Made by a program: the position numbers and the translations under genes. Of a stretch of 64,000 bases of DNA, positions 47,204-58,900 are shown in pieces. Below the pieces are notes generated by a model. The model searched no databases. It was not told the DNA's origin and was given only the letters and a program-made list of their open reading frames with translations. The stretch is from Nymphaea colorata (taxonomy: Eukaryota; Streptophyta; Magnoliopsida; Nymphaeales; Nymphaeaceae): assembly GCF_008831285.2 (NCBI RefSeq), contig NC_045143.1:15277151-15341150 (forward strand), read 5' to 3'. Every line of letters starts with the position of its first letter. The first letter of the stretch is position 1.

Positions 47204-47328
47204 GTGGCTTACGTCTGCCGTTAATGAGAGTTCTACATATGTCTCGGAACTTGTCAAGTAATGACATGCACGTGGCTTACGTCTGCCGTTAATGAGAGTT
47301 CTACATATGTCTCGGAACTTGTCAAGTT
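47204..47328. repeat. 68-bp period direct repeat
   Basis: gtggcttacgtctgccgtta starts at 47204 and 47272 and stays identical for about 56 bp. The linker atgacatgca is shared upstream of both. Confidence 0.9.
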
Positions 47329-47830
47329 TCTCTGTGGAGGCAAAGCTACAAAATTTTGGCTACGGGGTACTAGCCCGCCTCTAACCTAGTAGGATGAATC
47401 CGCATTAACCTAAGTATGGTGTGGACACAATGTATGGCTGAACCCAAGCGCAGCTCAGTCGCAATAAAATATTTTTAAGGGCTGGCATGGGCAGTGGCCC
47501 ACACCAGCCCCACTCCGCTACTTTTCCACATGAAGACCATAGCAGATTACGCGTTTGGGGAAAAACACATTAACAGAAGCACTGTTTTGGTTCTCAACGT
47601 TACAAAAATAGCCCTACTGTTTGTACAAAAAAGTCTCTCTAATGAGGGACAAGATGAGAAAACAAAAAGCTCATTTTCTCTTCCAAGGGGACAACATGAT
47701 GCTCAGGGTGAGCATGCCGAGTTCTTTTTTTAAGGGTGCTTACTATAATTTTCAAATTTTACAAGGGCTAAAATAGATTTCATATGTAAAATTTTAATTT
47801 TCAAAATCTCGCTATAGGGGTAGGGACTAC

Positions 47831-48260
47831 TAGAGATGTCAAGACTCTAATCAGATATATCATTTACTATTTCCACTTTTTCGGATGTCTATATATTAAG
47901 ATTTGAATTCATATTCAAATTTGGGTGAAGTGAAATCAATAACATGTCCGAATCCAAAATCCAAATTCATAATATAAATCCAATTTGTAGATTAACAACA
48001 GAATTTGAACCCGATTTTCAAGCCAATCGTAAACCATATTATAAACATTGAGTAGAGGACATTTATTAAAACTATATCTGGCCTAAATCCAAATCCATCA
48101 ATATTTACTTAAATTCAAATTAAAATCTGAATCCGATCGGATGTCATTGCTTATATCGCAATTCAATCTGAATTCTTAATCAGATGTCAAAATTTATTTC
48201 TCATATCCTATTTTGTTAAATGCAGTTCAATCAGGCATTAGATCTAAGTCAACATCCCTA
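47831..48260. mobile_element. Non-autonomous hAT-like element, 430 bp
   Basis: The left end is TAGAGATGTCAAGACT and the right end, in reverse complement, is TAGGGATGTTGACTTA. The flanks gggactac (47823-47830) and gggaccat (48261-48268) match at 6 of 8 bases. The interior is made of ATTCAAATT/AATCCAAAT words in both orientations. Non-coding. Confidence 0.7.
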
Positions 48261-48510
48261 GGGACCATAGCCAGCCCGGCCCCTAGCTCTACTCTACCTC
48301 CGATGCAATGGCTTGTAAGCGGACGAACACATGAATACTATATTCGACCCTAAACACTAGTCACCATGCTCTACACTTACATAGGCGCTACTTAATTCCA
48401 AATTCACCCCATGCATTAGTTTATTTTCTATATGTTCATTCCTTATCTATTTAGTGGAAAGGAGTTCCCCAGCCCGATTGGATTCGCATGGAGAAGGTCA
48501 CATGGATCCC

Positions 48511-48551
48511 CTACTACTACTACTACTACTACTATTATTATTATTATTATT
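48511..48551. repeat. (CTA)n-(TTA)n trinucleotide repeat
   Basis: A run of CTA units passes into ATT units next to GH1 exon A. Confidence 0.95.
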
Positions 48552-49349
48552 TACAAATTCATTTTTTTAGTAAGAAGTTATATTTTTCTTTCTCATATTG
48601 GAAAACCTTAGAAAAATGAATTACAAATATATTTTCTGTTCAAGTAATAATTGAGGAAATATATATAAAAGGAAGTTTAGGCGAATGAACAAGTGATATC
48701 GAAGGGCTGTGAACTTAAATACCTTGTATTTGTCCTTGTAAAACTTGACTGCACTAGCATGGGAGAGCAGAAAGTTATGGGCAACTACATAGGGCTTCGT
48801 CCCAGAATTTAAGGCAAGGCAGTCCCCCCAAACCTTGGTGCACCGGCCAGGTGGGCAAATGCCCCTAACGTATCCACCGTAAGTGTATGAATAAGGCTCG
48901 TTGAGTGTGATCCAACTTTTCACTCTATCTCCAAACTCTTTTAAGCATATATCCACAAAATTTGTGAAATGTTCGCTGCAAGTGATCACAATATAATTAT
49001 GTTAAGCTAAATCTTTTAAGTTTTTATTGTTTTAACTTGACTCTACAAATCTTCCAACACAAAGCTGTTATGTTATGAGACAGACTTCCTTCATTTGTAG
49101 AGTGAATAAGAAAAGTATTTTATCCTGTGGTCCTACTTTCTAACAAGAGAACTCAAGATGCTACCTTTCTTCCTATCTCCCATGGTCAAGCCGGCAATAG
49201 TCTTTATTCCCTTATTAACAAAGAATAGAAGAATTGACTGTACAAATATGAGAATTTTTAAGTATGATACAGTTATTTTCTCTAGGTGTTCAAGGGAATC
49301 GAACCCTATTGGGAGCCATATTAAATAGTCTGTAGTTGACCCGCCCTTA

Positions 49350-50152
49350 CACGCTGTTTGGCTGGAGGGAAAGGAAGGGAAAGGAAAGAAAAAAACAATC
49401 AATTCTTTGTTTGGTTGATTAATTAAAAAGAAGATAAATGAAAGAAAAGTAAAAAGTTTGTTTGGTTGTAAATGAATGGAAAGGAAATGGAGGAAAAGGC
49501 TTTGCTCTGATGTAAATCTAATCCCTCTCAAATTGAAGGGATTGGGAAAGAAAGAAAAAGTCTATCCCTTTTTACCATATATACAATTTCCACGTGCCTG
49601 CAGAAGAAACATCAACCGACCTTGTGTGGCTCTTTCTCTCCCTCCTCACCGCTGGTCAATACTCCAATGGGCGCCAGGTCTGTCTCTCTCTCTCTCTTCC
49701 CTGCCATTGCTCGAGACTTGGATTGTAATCTTCTCCATTGAGACCATACCGACGTCGCTGTTTCAGCCCGCATCATCTCTAGGCATTTTACAAGGACTCA
49801 GTCTTCATTATCTTCTGCTGATCAGTTTGACCATCCAGCAACTCCTAAACTGATTGCTCTTTCATATACAATTTTTTTTATCAGATTTATTACTATAGAA
49901 TGAAATGTCGAGCGTAAGTGTTGTTCCACTTTTATTGAATCAGGAAATCAAATTAAAAGTAATTTTATTTAAACGATAAATTTTTTAATGTTAGGAGTAT
50001 TATTTTAAAGTATTATAAATTTTATTCTTTCCTTTCCTTTACAAGCTTTATAATCACCTGTTTCTTTTACTTTCCATTACATTCCTTCTTTCACATTTCC
50101 TTTCCCTCTCTTCCCTTTCCACCCCTCCCTTTCCTTCCATCCAAACAAAGCG
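49350..50152. mobile_element. PIF/Harbinger-like element, 803 bp, TTA duplication
   Basis: The left end reads CGCTGTTTGGCTGGAGGGAA and the right end, in reverse complement, reads CGCTTTGTTTGGATGGAAGG. A TTA trinucleotide flanks both sides (49347-49349 and 50153-50155), the target preference of PIF/Harbinger and Tourist elements. Beyond the ends, both sub-terminal zones are AAAGGAAGG-rich on one strand. The 132- and 125-codon frames across the left part are in low-complexity sequence. No transposase. Confidence 0.65.
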
Positions 50153-50477
50153 TTAATCTACCGAGAACCCTATGTAACATAATGCCTTTGCAAGAAGTTG
50201 CACAGCTACAAAGTAGACACTAATTTAAAAAATCATGAACCATTTAAAATATACATCAAAATGATTGAAGGGCACCATATATAAATAAAGAAACACTTGA
50301 TATGCATCTTGTACATAAATATGCAAGTGTTTGGAGTCAATATGTAAATAAAAAAAGAGCAATTTTGTGTGAGCAACTGCCTGCACAGCACACATGTGGG
50401 TTCCCCTTCTCTGAAGCAAAGTGTCATGATGGGGCCATTGTAGATCAAGTTTTGTAATATTAGAACTACCTCTTAGG

Positions 50478-50660
50478 GCCCGTTTGATGGCCACAAACAA
50501 AGTTGAAGAAAAATCAAATGGATTAAAACCCATCGATTGGTTACCAAGAAGTAAATGTTCATGGATAAAATTTTTTGTCCTCTGACGGGCAAGGGATTAA
50601 AATCTCTGAAATAACGTCCACCACGTGATTAAACTGGATAAAAATCTACCTGGAAAAAAG
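50478..50660. mobile_element. End of a GGGCC-GTTTGATGGC family element
   Basis: GGGCCCGTTTGATGGCC is the same terminal sequence as at 12711-12898, followed by the aaaatc/ggataaaa-rich interior shared with the copy at 52.48 kb. I cannot find the opposite end, so the extent is approximate. Confidence 0.4.
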
Positions 50661-50903
50661 AAAAATGACCGTGGCAAAATGCCTCAACAGAATAGTTAGC
50701 TGTAGCGAAAACGTCATCACATGGTTGAGATCGGTTTAACATTACTGGCTCAAGCAAAAGATGTTGTTGCATGTTTCATAAAATGCCTTCATAATGCAAT
50801 CTATATTGTCAACCATCTACCAATGCTCAGTCTAAGACAATGACCACCCTGTGATCTCATGTTTCATCCATATCCTGATTATAGTTAATTAAGGGTATTT
50901 GGT

Positions 50904-52053
50904 GTGAATGGTTATCCTCCGCTCACTAATTACAACTCACACAAGATGGAACCAAAAAGGAGACCATGCATCATTATGGATTATGGAAGAAAACACAAGG
51001 GCCATTGTTATGAACATTCTGTGAAGAAAATTTATATCTCACGTCATATTTACTTTTATGAAACTTTGAAGCATCAACGATTATTATCTAATCGGATCTG
51101 TCTAGTTGGGAAGTGTCATTCAAATGCAACTCAAATCCGTCCCTGATGAAATCAGTATTGAAGATGCTGATGTTTGAAGCAATAATCATGGCCAAGTTGC
51201 CTCATTACCTCCTAGTATTGAGCATAATCAGTCAATCAGTGAGAACATCTTCCACTCAAACAAGCAATACTCAGAATGCATCTGCGGACCATGCTAATGG
51301 CGGTGGTGAAGTTTCATTAGAGTTCTATTTTCTCCTCCAACAAAGAACATGCACCATATGGTAACAAGAACGACTGGCTCCTTAAAGTCCAAAAAGTTTG
51401 TGGTTGAACACTCCAGTAATTCATGTTTGGAGGAGGTGGAGCCAATGTCATATGTTAAGGCATCAAACCAACGTAAGTGGCGAGATGCTATGGATCATGA
51501 ATTTCATGCTTTAATGCATAATGAGACGAGACTAGGCACTTGGTTCCACCACAGGATGCAAGTGTTGATTATGGAGAGACATTCAACCCAGCAACAAAGC
51601 CTATTACAATTGGAGCTTTGTTAGATTTAGCCACAAAACATAGTTGGCATCAGCTAGATTTTGACAATGAATTTTTAAATGGGCTTCTAGACAAAGATGT
51701 GTTTATGAGACAACCTAGATGTGTTTAGGAAACAACCCAAAGGCTAGGAAAGTCCACAATATCCTGAATATGTACGCAAACCTGACAAAGTCATTTGTGG
51801 ACTCAAAGAGGCACCGTGTGCATGGTATAATCGCTTAAGTAAATACTTGGAAAGCATTGGATTTAGAATGATTCAGTCAGATATTTCACTATTTATTTTT
51901 GCAACGAAGTCGGTACAATTTTATGTTCTAGTATACGTTGATAATATTCTTGTCGCAGGTCCATGTAAAGCAGTGTTTGCTGTAGAGGAATACAATTTAA
52001 AATCCTTTTCCTTGAGCTACTACGAATTTCTAGGGCATCAAATACATCATTAG
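50904..52053 (+). mobile_element. Decayed Ty1/copia polyprotein remnant
   Basis: Host LTR-retrotransposon pol in at least five broken pieces. 50930-51090 resembles the end of the integrase region (RRPCIIMDYGRKHKGHCYEH, then KKIYISRHIYF). 51430-51540 has the copia RT lead-in (EPMSYVKASNQRKWRDAMDH). 51540-51728, one frame over, has PITIGALLDLATKHSWHQLD and EFLNGLLDKDVFMRQP. 51780-52053 has VICGLKEAPCAWYNRLSKYL and FYVLVYVDNILVAG. The usual catalytic YVDD is YVDN here. Frameshifts and stops (for example the TAG at 51726) separate the pieces. RNase H, gag and both LTRs were not identified. Confidence 0.85.
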
Positions 52054-52477
52054 GAACTCTATTCCTCCAATTTGAACTCCGTCCACATTTCCATCCTCAA
52101 GCATTTGGTAACAAGAACTGTGTTATTGTCTCAAGAACCTACCTTAAATGTTCGAGACAGATTCATTGAACATTGGTCCCAGTTCTTTATGAACCTAAAC
52201 AAAACACTGTGTAGTGTTTCAAGAATATATCTAAAATATTCATTCATTGAACATTGGACCTAGTCTTTTATGAACATACCCAATATTTAAAACAGATTCA
52301 TGGAACAAGAATGCAACAAGAATGCAGGATTCGTGTTACCAAATGCCCCTCTGCAACTACCATTCAACATGAATTAACATTACCTCCCTAGCAGCCACAT
52401 ATAGCTGATCAAAGGAAAATTTTGGGCATCTTCTCATAGATGTCTTTTGGGATTGCAATCTTCGGTTGATCACTTGG

Positions 52478-52640
52478 GGCCAGTTTGATGGCACAGACAA
52501 AAATCCATGGATTGAAGTCTATGGATGAGAATCCAAGAGATAAAAATCCATGTGCTGATTTTTTGTCCGTGCATGTTGAGCATAGACAAAAATCCATGGA
52601 TAGATGTCCATGACTTGACGAAGCAGGATAAAATTTCAAG
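52478..52640. mobile_element. Second end of GGGCC-GTTTGATGGC family
   Basis: gggccagtttgatggcacag is followed by four copies of aaaatccatgg-type words in alternating context. The orientation is the same as the 50.48-kb end, so the two are not a pair. Confidence 0.35.
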
Positions 52641-53284
52641 AATAAAAAATTAAACCGTTGCCTGAAACATGTACAGTTTACAATGTGTGAAGAAATGCCA
52701 TCTAAACAAAACGCCATTTCCTGGTAAACCAGACAAGCAAACTGATAAAAAAAATCATACAAGCTGTTGAACGAGAAAAATTACTTACTCACCCAAACTT
52801 AAAGCATCACAAAGCATTGTCAGTAAGCAAACTGATAGAAAACCTCTCAAGCTCCTTAAAATAACATAAAACCTAAACATGTTCACCTTCATACACATCC
52901 TCTAAGTATCTGATCATATCCAAGTGACTGAGTATAACAATGAGTGCACCTAGCAATCAACCATCTATAACTCAGCTAGATGGAAATACGCTACTATAAC
53001 AGTTTGAAAAATATAATGTCAAAGGAGTACCAATCGTTTGACTAGCCAAACTCAGACAGAACATAAAACGTAGAACGAACATCAGATTACCAATTTTTCA
53101 CAGCTAAAGCCTAGCAGGGTTGCGTCTAGAATATGGCCCCCTCAATCTAGTCGCATGTCAGAGGCTGGAACTACTAGACATACTACCGTGTAGTCTTACT
53201 CCGTCCAAAACGGAAGAAAATCAGGTTAGATCAGTTTTAGATGTATGCATTAGTAAATCTGAAAGAAAAATCCAAATTCCAAGA

Positions 53285-53595
53285 AAAAATAGTAATAATT
53301 ATAGTGTGAACTAGCAGAAACAAGCTAGCTGATAAGCATCATTTGGATTTATCCATTGGAAGAGCTTAGGATCGACGTAGGAATCAAATTCTGATAGGTG
53401 ACCGTGTGCTCTTACCAGTAACCTGTGTTAAACCTTGAAAAAATAGTAATAATTATACTGTGAACTAGCAGAAACAAGCTAGCTGGATCAGCATAATTTG
53501 GATTTACCCATTGGAAGAGCTTAGGATTGACGTAGGAACCAAATTCTGATAGGTGACCGTATGCTCATACCAGTAACCTGTGTTAAACCTTATAG
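53285..53595. repeat. 154-bp tandem duplication
   Basis: aaatagtaataattat starts two colinear units about 154 bp apart (near 53288 and 53442), each running through agcttaggat and ccagtaacctgtgttaaacctt. Few differences separate them, so the duplication is recent. Confidence 0.9.
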
Positions 53596-54118
53596 AACTC
53601 AATCCGCTACCCGTTTCAGCTACTCGAGATGTAATAGAAATGCAAATAAGTTCAGGAAGCAGACAGATTTAAACTCTCAACCTGGATCCCCCACTCCGAA
53701 ATTACGATCACAAACAGAGCACAGTGTGGAACGTCCCAATATGTTCATCGAGTAATCTTTTTGTATGCGTTCTATTCTCAAGGACTTTGTGTGTGCTCAT
53801 CCACTCCACACTCCAGAGAGAAAGGTAAACTCCCAAGTGTTACATTATCCGGTAAGGCTGAACTAAAAAACAACCAAACGGTAAAAGGAACAGCTTCCAT
53901 GTTCTTCAGAAGGAACCCTGTTCAAGGTTCCTTAGAACAGATTTTATATATCTTGAACTTAATTCAGGATTAGAGTCACCAGACATGCCAATACACAAGT
54001 ATCGGCCAACCCGATGTGAGATCATCGAATAAATAATCAGCAAACAAAAAGAATGGGAACTCTCCTATACATATTGTACAAAAATATGACATCAAGGGCT
54101 GAAAGTATCCCACATCTC

Positions 54119-55897
54119 TCATGATGGATTTGCAGGAAGAGTTGGAGGACGAAGAAGTTGTTGCAGTAATCGTGCAGCCAGACGCTGGGTTACACCTTGA
54201 ACTATAACACCACCAAGTACACGAGCTTCAGGTTCTTGAAGAATCTGTTCATCCACAGTTCAAGTAAGTTTCTTCAAAATTACATAAGCAATGGGTCCTA
54301 GTAGAACTTGTCTCCAACTTCGATTGAACAGTATCATTCTTGAGGGGAACTTTATACAAGCTAGCAGAAAAGTCTGGGCCCTGAGCTATTATCACAGCGC
54401 TGCCAGGCACGAATGCATCATATTGCAAACCACATATATACACAAACTCAAATAAAATGACTGATCCATATCGCTACTTTATTGTCAACAAATGTGTAAA
54501 AAAAATATTATCTGATTCCTAAGCATCCGTTCTGACAAATTCTGTTCACATGAACTAGCAGAAATAAGCAATCATACAACCAAAAAAATAGAATCAGGAA
54601 TTTTCATGGATACAGATGCTTGCTAAAAGCTTGTACGTAATTAAATTGGCATCCATGCTCAAGCTTAATAAGGTGACCAAGCTGATAAAATTCAAGATCA
54701 TGTCAGGTCATCTAAAAATTTGATAAGCATAAACAGCTTGGGTGTCATAATCTAACGTTTCTGCCATAGGAGTCACATATTAAAAATTACATTGGCATCC
54801 AAAACAAAGGGAACCTAAGTAACACTGACTCTCTATGTCACATGGGTGCGGGTTAAGTACCGGTACGGGTACGGTGATACGGGTTCTGGTACGGTAATTT
54901 CGAAAATTGTGGGTATGCGGGTATGGAAAATCTTTAAATTCTAAAAAATGATAAAATGAAAAAAAAAACATTAATAGTTCACAAGTGTAATCCCATAAAA
55001 AGATGCAAAACAAAAAATATATAATGAACAGAAAAATTCAAAGAATAAAACAATAAGTAATAACAATAAGTAATCAGCAGTTATAGAAAAGTGAGAAAAC
55101 CGATCACGATCAGCTGATCACTCTTCATTTAGGCTTGTGCATAAGCTTGGCTGATCGGCAGCATCATTTTTTTTGGTTGATGAAGGGAATTGAAAGAAAT
55201 AGCTGATAGATTTATCAAATTTTTAATCAAAAGTGGCAGCAACCAAACAAAACTGGCAGCCGAAATAGCCGATAGAAATGAAATGCAACCAAACAAAAGT
55301 GGCAGCAACAGATAAACACACAAAATCAAACAAAACATCAAAACGTATATAAATATATAGATTTATGGTTCAATCTTCAAACAGAAACATCCCCAAATCA
55401 AAGAAACGAAAAAAACCCAAATAAAAAAAACGGAACCCTAAGTTGTAATAGTGAAACTTACCTGGCTGCCGCCGTGCACCCCCGGACGTGGCCGTCGGTC
55501 GCAGGACGTCATCGCCACCACCAGCCATCGCTCTACTGTGGAACAACGGCAGTCGGGGTCGAGCTGAAGAGCCCGACCTTTCGTAACATAAAAATGATGG
55601 TTGAGCTGAAGAGCTCGACCTTTCGTAACATAAAAATGATGGTTTTTTATCGTTTGGATCGGGTCTGACCCAAACCCGATCCAACCCGTACCCAACATTC
55701 TCGCCATACCTGGTTCCACGTACCAGCGTACCGGAGTGGGTACATGGGACCCGTGTGACATAGATGACTCTTCAAAATGGTTGCTGCACCTTAGTGGTGT
55801 TGGATGCAGCAACAAACAAAATAACCTTTTTTCCATTGAATCATTGATAAACCCATAGTTTGTTAACCATTAATTGCTACTTTTACTACTTGTGAAC

Positions 55898-55952
<55 letters not shown>

Positions 55953-58900
55953 TGCATGTTTTTTCGGAAAATCCAACACTAGCACCTGTACCTGCACCCC
56001 ACATATGTGACAGAGGGGAAGTATCAAAAAATTTATGAGTATGCCTTCTACTTTTGCAGATGACTTAGCATCAAGCTTGTCCAAGGTTGAAATTGAGAAA
56101 CTCAACCTCTTGTAAACCTATGGAATCAGCATGGCCTGTGCAGTCCTAACCATGATTGGTGGTTCTATATTACTGAAGTCAAACTGACAATTTTTTTATT
56201 TTTTAAAAGCATTTTAATTGTAAGCGTAGCGGTCTTGATAGTCACCAGCTATATTATACGAAACCTTAGAAAATGGCAGGGATATAAAAGAACATTCGAT
56301 TTTTTTTTTCATATTAAGTAAATCTAAGATATACATAAATTGGTTTTCTTTATGAGTTTAATCTGAAGATCCACACTTAAATGTATGCATCATTTAGGAG
56401 CAGGCAACAGTCTTGCATCACATGCAGCAAGTTTTGCCAAGCAATTCTATGAAAGCCTGTCACCAACTTGATTGGTTAATAGATCATAAACAGCCAGGTT
56501 CAATAGATAACTGACAAGATGGTTTACGTTTGGCTTTAACTTTTGTATTGTCTCATGCTGCTCAAAGAAGAATACTTCTGCATTATTATGTTAAGAAACT
56601 GAGTACACTGCTGCTGCTATTGGATGAAGTGCACGCAAGAAGATTTGTGTTTGATGCAAATTATGCAATAGGTGCATCATAATGCCAAGAAAAGGAAAAA
56701 TAATGCACTTGTTCTTGATGCAGAGAATCAAAGATACATTAGATGAAATCTACCTATACATCATGAAAGAAACTGAAACAACAGAGGGAAAATTAAGTAG
56801 AATTCACCTGTAAAAGTGGCTGCAAAAGAGAAGGATCAAAATCATTTGAAGACCTCAGAAGGCTCCATATCCTGAAGACTTGGTCTCGAAGTTCCAGCAT
56901 CATTTCCAATTCATTTTCACTCATCTGAAGGGGGCTAACTGTACTACCATTAGCAATTAGAGTCCTCATAACTTGAGGAATGGAGTTGTATGTGTCGTAT
57001 GCTGTCCCGATTGCTATAGCTTCAGCAACACGAGTTGCCTCTTTAGTCACTAAAGTTCTAAGATCTTGACCATTAGGACCTAACAACAGCTTCAATACCG
57101 GTTGCAAGGCATCTTTTGCAGTAAAATCTTTGTCCTTACGCCCCTGTACAAGTAGGTTCTCAAGCCTGTTCCACCTGCAAAAAAAAGTGAAGCCAATTTA
57201 GGCAAATTTGCACGATCGATATACCCAGGGATTTACTATGATAAACAGTCTTAAAAGAAGCATTGTCAATGAAATAACAAAACTTGCCTGAATTTACCAT
57301 CCTTGAACAGCAACTCAATTAATGCATCTCTCAGGTACGGACTTGGATCAGTAAGAAGCCTCTTAGCAAAATAAGGATATGAAGCAGCAAGGACTTTAAA
57401 ATTTGGATCAGCATAAAGAGCTAATCCTTCTAGGACTGTAAGCGACCTCAATATCAATGCATAATATGCTGGAACTGTGATAACCATGAAAAAGCTTGGT
57501 ATTAGGAGGACAACTAGAAAAAAAATATGAAACAAGAAAACTAGTAATCATTTTATAGATGCTTAGTGAATTAAACCCGACCCAAAGTGGTACAAAGGAT
57601 TAAACATATCGACCACAATAAAATGAACATTCTAGGAAAACAATTTGAACCACCAATTAAGAAAAAGATACACAGGATGCAGATTTGTAGTTTAGAATTG
57701 CTGGATCTCAACATATAACCACCAGCCAAGATCCTTTTGACTATGTCAATTGCCATACTGCCATTTCCATGCTGACACTCCTGCATTTTAGGATCAACTT
57801 TTTTCTCAATTGATAAACCTCTCCATCCTCTCTATGGAATGAACAAGGAGTATAGACAAGAGCTTACAGTAAGTGAAGTACAGCCAAGATCTAGCTCATG
57901 GAAAGCATGAGCTACACACTCGAGCTTAAGTTGGCTGGCTTATATATTTTAATTCTAAAAAAAATAGAACTCAGAATGCATGTCCTGGGTTCTTGCCTCC
58001 AACTACGTTATTTAAAAAGTAAGTGCAGTACAAAGTTGTAAGTATTCGAAATTATGTTCCCTTAACGTCCACAATGACATAAAATGTATTTATACTCGGT
58101 ATCAGTTGGATAAAGAAAATTAAGAGAAGAAACAGAAAAGGAATTAGTTTTTAATTTAGTTTTAAATTTTAATCGATTTAGAGTGGAAATGTTCTAATCA
58201 GCTCGTTGTCTGGCCAGTTTCTGGACAGCAGGGTCGTTCTGACAATTTTGACTTGATCTGAAGGATTTTCCAGATCAAAATTAGTGTGTAGTAAGCTAAT
58301 AAGGTCTAGATTAATGTATCTAATCTGAAAGTTTTGGTTTTATATTCGGTGTTCATTTTCTGTTTCTGTTAGGCCTCTTAAGTAGCAGATTTCTGTTTGG
58401 TTATTTCCCGTTGGAGGCAGACTTAACTTTTGTTTTATTCCAGTTAGTAATTAGAGTTTCATTTGTTGTTTTCTGTTTTCTGAGAGTTATTACTTATTGG
58501 GTTGTATTGCACTAGGTCGTTGGGTTTGTATGATCTTATATCTGTTGTAGGTATATGTTGTCTGTTCTCATTTCGGGTAAGCAGGTCATTAGTTATTAGT
58601 TTTCTTCAACTGATTAGAGATAGTCTAACTTCAGTTTTTATTTTATATCTTGCTGTAAATCTCCATAGTTCTTTTGAAAGCTAGTTGGCTCCCTGTTTAT
58701 TGAGATTTCCAGCAGAATTTATCAGGTTATAATGGGACAGCTTAGTAATTATGCTATATGTATCCCATTAGGTAAATACTCTAAGGAGTATAGGATATTA
58801 TTTGTTCTCGTTTGTAGTGTGGTTCATGTTTTTCTTAGTGCATGTGTGTTGGCCTTGAGGGGTAACCACCAATATCAAGTGAAGAGCAGCCTAAGGTGGA

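Larger units (their letters stand above)
46080..48975 (-). pseudogene. GH1 beta-glucosidase pseudogene, two exons
   Basis: Exon A (48975-48723) is open for 84 residues and carries the GH1 acid/base motif in RVKSWITLNEPYSY, followed by GGYVRGICPPGRC and the conserved PYVVAHNFLLSHA. Exon B (46265-46080) begins FMDPLTKGDYPPSMRSLVG then SRLPRFTREEAK, and later in a different frame SFDFLGLNYYTTYYAS and KVIALLQ before GTATTA. A small deletion at the A/G run near 46168-46176 breaks the frame between them. GH1 proteins are about 500 residues. The N-terminal exons, the exon normally lying between A and B, and the nucleophile (ENG) exons were not found. A hAT-like element (47831-48260) sits in the gap. 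The family is certain and it is clearly dead. Confidence 0.85.
54245..56807 (-). other. ABC1K3 intron 6, transposon-loaded
   Basis: A GT-AG intron in phase 0. It contains TIR element C (54833-55763), a (TA)n tract (about 55904-55948) joined to a fragment of the same TIR family ending near 56018, and otherwise unassigned AT-rich sequence. The junction reads LLQPLLQ then ILQEPEAR. Confidence 0.85.

Noticed and set aside
49133-49853. 132- and 125-codon frames
   Set aside because: They cross the low-complexity, AAAGG-rich end of the PIF/Harbinger-like element and match nothing.
55370-55836. Overlapping minus-strand frames of 104 and 132 codons as genes
   Set aside because: They lie within or across a TIR element with clear target duplications and include a tandem 42-bp repeat. 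Treated as element content.
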